Positions 6,773-7,496 of a stretch of DNA of 7,496 nt are shown in pieces. The notes below the pieces were generated by a model. It was not told the DNA's origin. It did not search any database and saw only the letters and a list, made by a program, of their open reading frames with translations. The position numbers were made by a program, and so were the translations under genes. The stretch spans positions 1 to 7,496 of the forward strand of contig JAUVQU010000115.1 of NCBI GenBank assembly GCA_030597965.1. The letters run 5' to 3'. This DNA comes from Cellvibrionaceae bacterium (GTDB taxonomy: Bacteria > Pseudomonadota > Gammaproteobacteria > Pseudomonadales > Cellvibrionaceae). The first letter of the stretch is position 1. The number at the start of each line of letters is the position of its first letter.

Positions 6773-7496
6773 GTGAGCAAAGCAAACTTAACGTTTATCG
6801 GCGCGGGCAATATGGCCAGCAGCATTCTTGGTGGCTTAATCGCAAAGGGTTACTCCGCCGACAAGATAACCGCCAGTGATCCCTACCAGGAAAGCCTCGA
6901 CAAGCTCGCCGCAAGCCACGGCATCAACACCACCCAAAACAATGCGGAGGCCGTCAGTAAAGCAGAAGTTGTGGTGTTGTCGGTTAAGCCACAAGTGCTT
7001 AAACAGGTATGTGAGGATTTACGACCTTATCTTGCTCATCGCCCACTGATCATATCCATTGCCGCCGGCATCGGCATCACCAGCTTAGATACATGGCTTG
7101 GCAATGACCTCGCCATCGTACGCTGCATGCCCAATACACCGGCACTGGTACAGGCCGGCGCCAGTGGTTTATTTGCTAACGCCCAAACATCCACCGGACA
7201 ACAGACCCTCGCCGAGGAGATTTTGAAAGCCGTGGGCATTGTGCAATGGCTCGACAGCGAGTCGCTGCTCGACCCCGTCACTGCTGTTTCAGGCAGCGGC
7301 CCTGCGTACTACTTTTTACTAATGGAAGCCATGATCGACGCAGGTGTCGCACAGGGCTTACCAAAAGAGGCGGCGACTGAACTGACACTGCAAACCGCAT
7401 TGGGTGCAGCCAAGCTGGCGCTGGACAGCGATGTCGATGTCGCCGAACTGCGGCGGCGCGTCACTTCACCCAACGGCACGACCGAGCAGGCCATTC
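6773..7496 (+). CDS. proC: Pyrroline-5-carboxylate reductase (runs off right edge)
   Basis: The window holds 241 codons of a protein whose family usually has about 270 residues, so roughly the last 30 are missing. The enzyme reduces pyrroline-5-carboxylate to L-proline with NAD(P)H in the cytoplasm. The N-terminal Rossmann domain opens with LTFIGAGNMASSILGGL (GAGNM at 10-14). VVVLSVKPQ at 66-74 and SIAAGI at 95-100 follow, then RCMPNTPALV at 117-126, the conserved turn before the dimerisation domain. The helical C-terminal domain shows AVSGSGPAYYF at 171-181 and the family signature region ending RVTSPNGTTEQA at 229-240. The reading frame is open and uninterrupted. It starts with GTG after an AGGA site, 38 bases downstream of yggS. 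No promoter or terminator is evident in that gap, which supports cotranscription. In Pseudomonas yggT follows, beyond this window. Confidence 0.96.
   Translation, partial: MSKANLTFIGAGNMASSILGGLIAKGYSADKITASDPYQESLDKLAASHGINTTQNNAEAVSKAEVVVLSVKPQVLKQVCEDLRPYLAHRPLIISIAAGIGITSLDTWLGNDLAIVRCMPNTPALVQAGASGLFANAQTSTGQQTLAEEILKAVGIVQWLDSESLLDPVTAVSGSGPAYYFLLMEAMIDAGVAQGLPKEAATELTLQTALGAAKLALDSDVDVAELRRRVTSPNGTTEQAI

Overview
This 7.5 kb window looks like ordinary chromosomal core sequence from a gammaproteobacterium. The pilT-pilU pair divergent from yggS-proC, and a transketolase gene followed by epd, both match gene orders known from Pseudomonas. The protein sequences resemble Pseudomonas and related marine orders such as Cellvibrionales. 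The family-level placement is inference, because no marker search could be run. I see no rRNA, tRNA, CRISPR array, insertion sequence, phage gene or attachment site.

Layout. From the left edge to about 5.9 kb everything is on the minus strand. Read in transcription order from 5911 downward, it holds pilT, pilU, a divergent patatin-like hydrolase gene overlapping the pilU stop by 4 bases, a 202-base gap, tkt (transketolase), and the 5' part of epd (erythrose-4-phosphate dehydrogenase), which runs off the left edge. From 6.0 kb to the right edge the plus strand carries yggS (PLP-homeostasis protein) and proC (pyrroline-5-carboxylate reductase, cut off by the right edge). A 109-base intergenic region at 5912-6020 separates the two divergent units.

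How the genes work together. PilT and PilU are the paralogous ATPases that power type IV pilus retraction, so the organism probably has type IV pili, although no pilus structural gene lies in the window. Tkt and Epd both handle erythrose 4-phosphate: transketolase makes or uses it, and Epd oxidises it toward the PLP precursor 4-phosphoerythronate. YggS binds PLP, and ProC makes proline. The patatin-like protein is the only gene here whose function is not clear, and its position between pilU and tkt is the least expected part of the layout.

The points most worth a second look are small. They are the divergent oxyanion motif and translational overlap of the patatin-like gene, a perfect 10+10 inverted repeat covering the tkt stop codon, and a second potential RNA hairpin enclosing the epd start codon. 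I found no convincing evidence for a previously undescribed multi-gene system.
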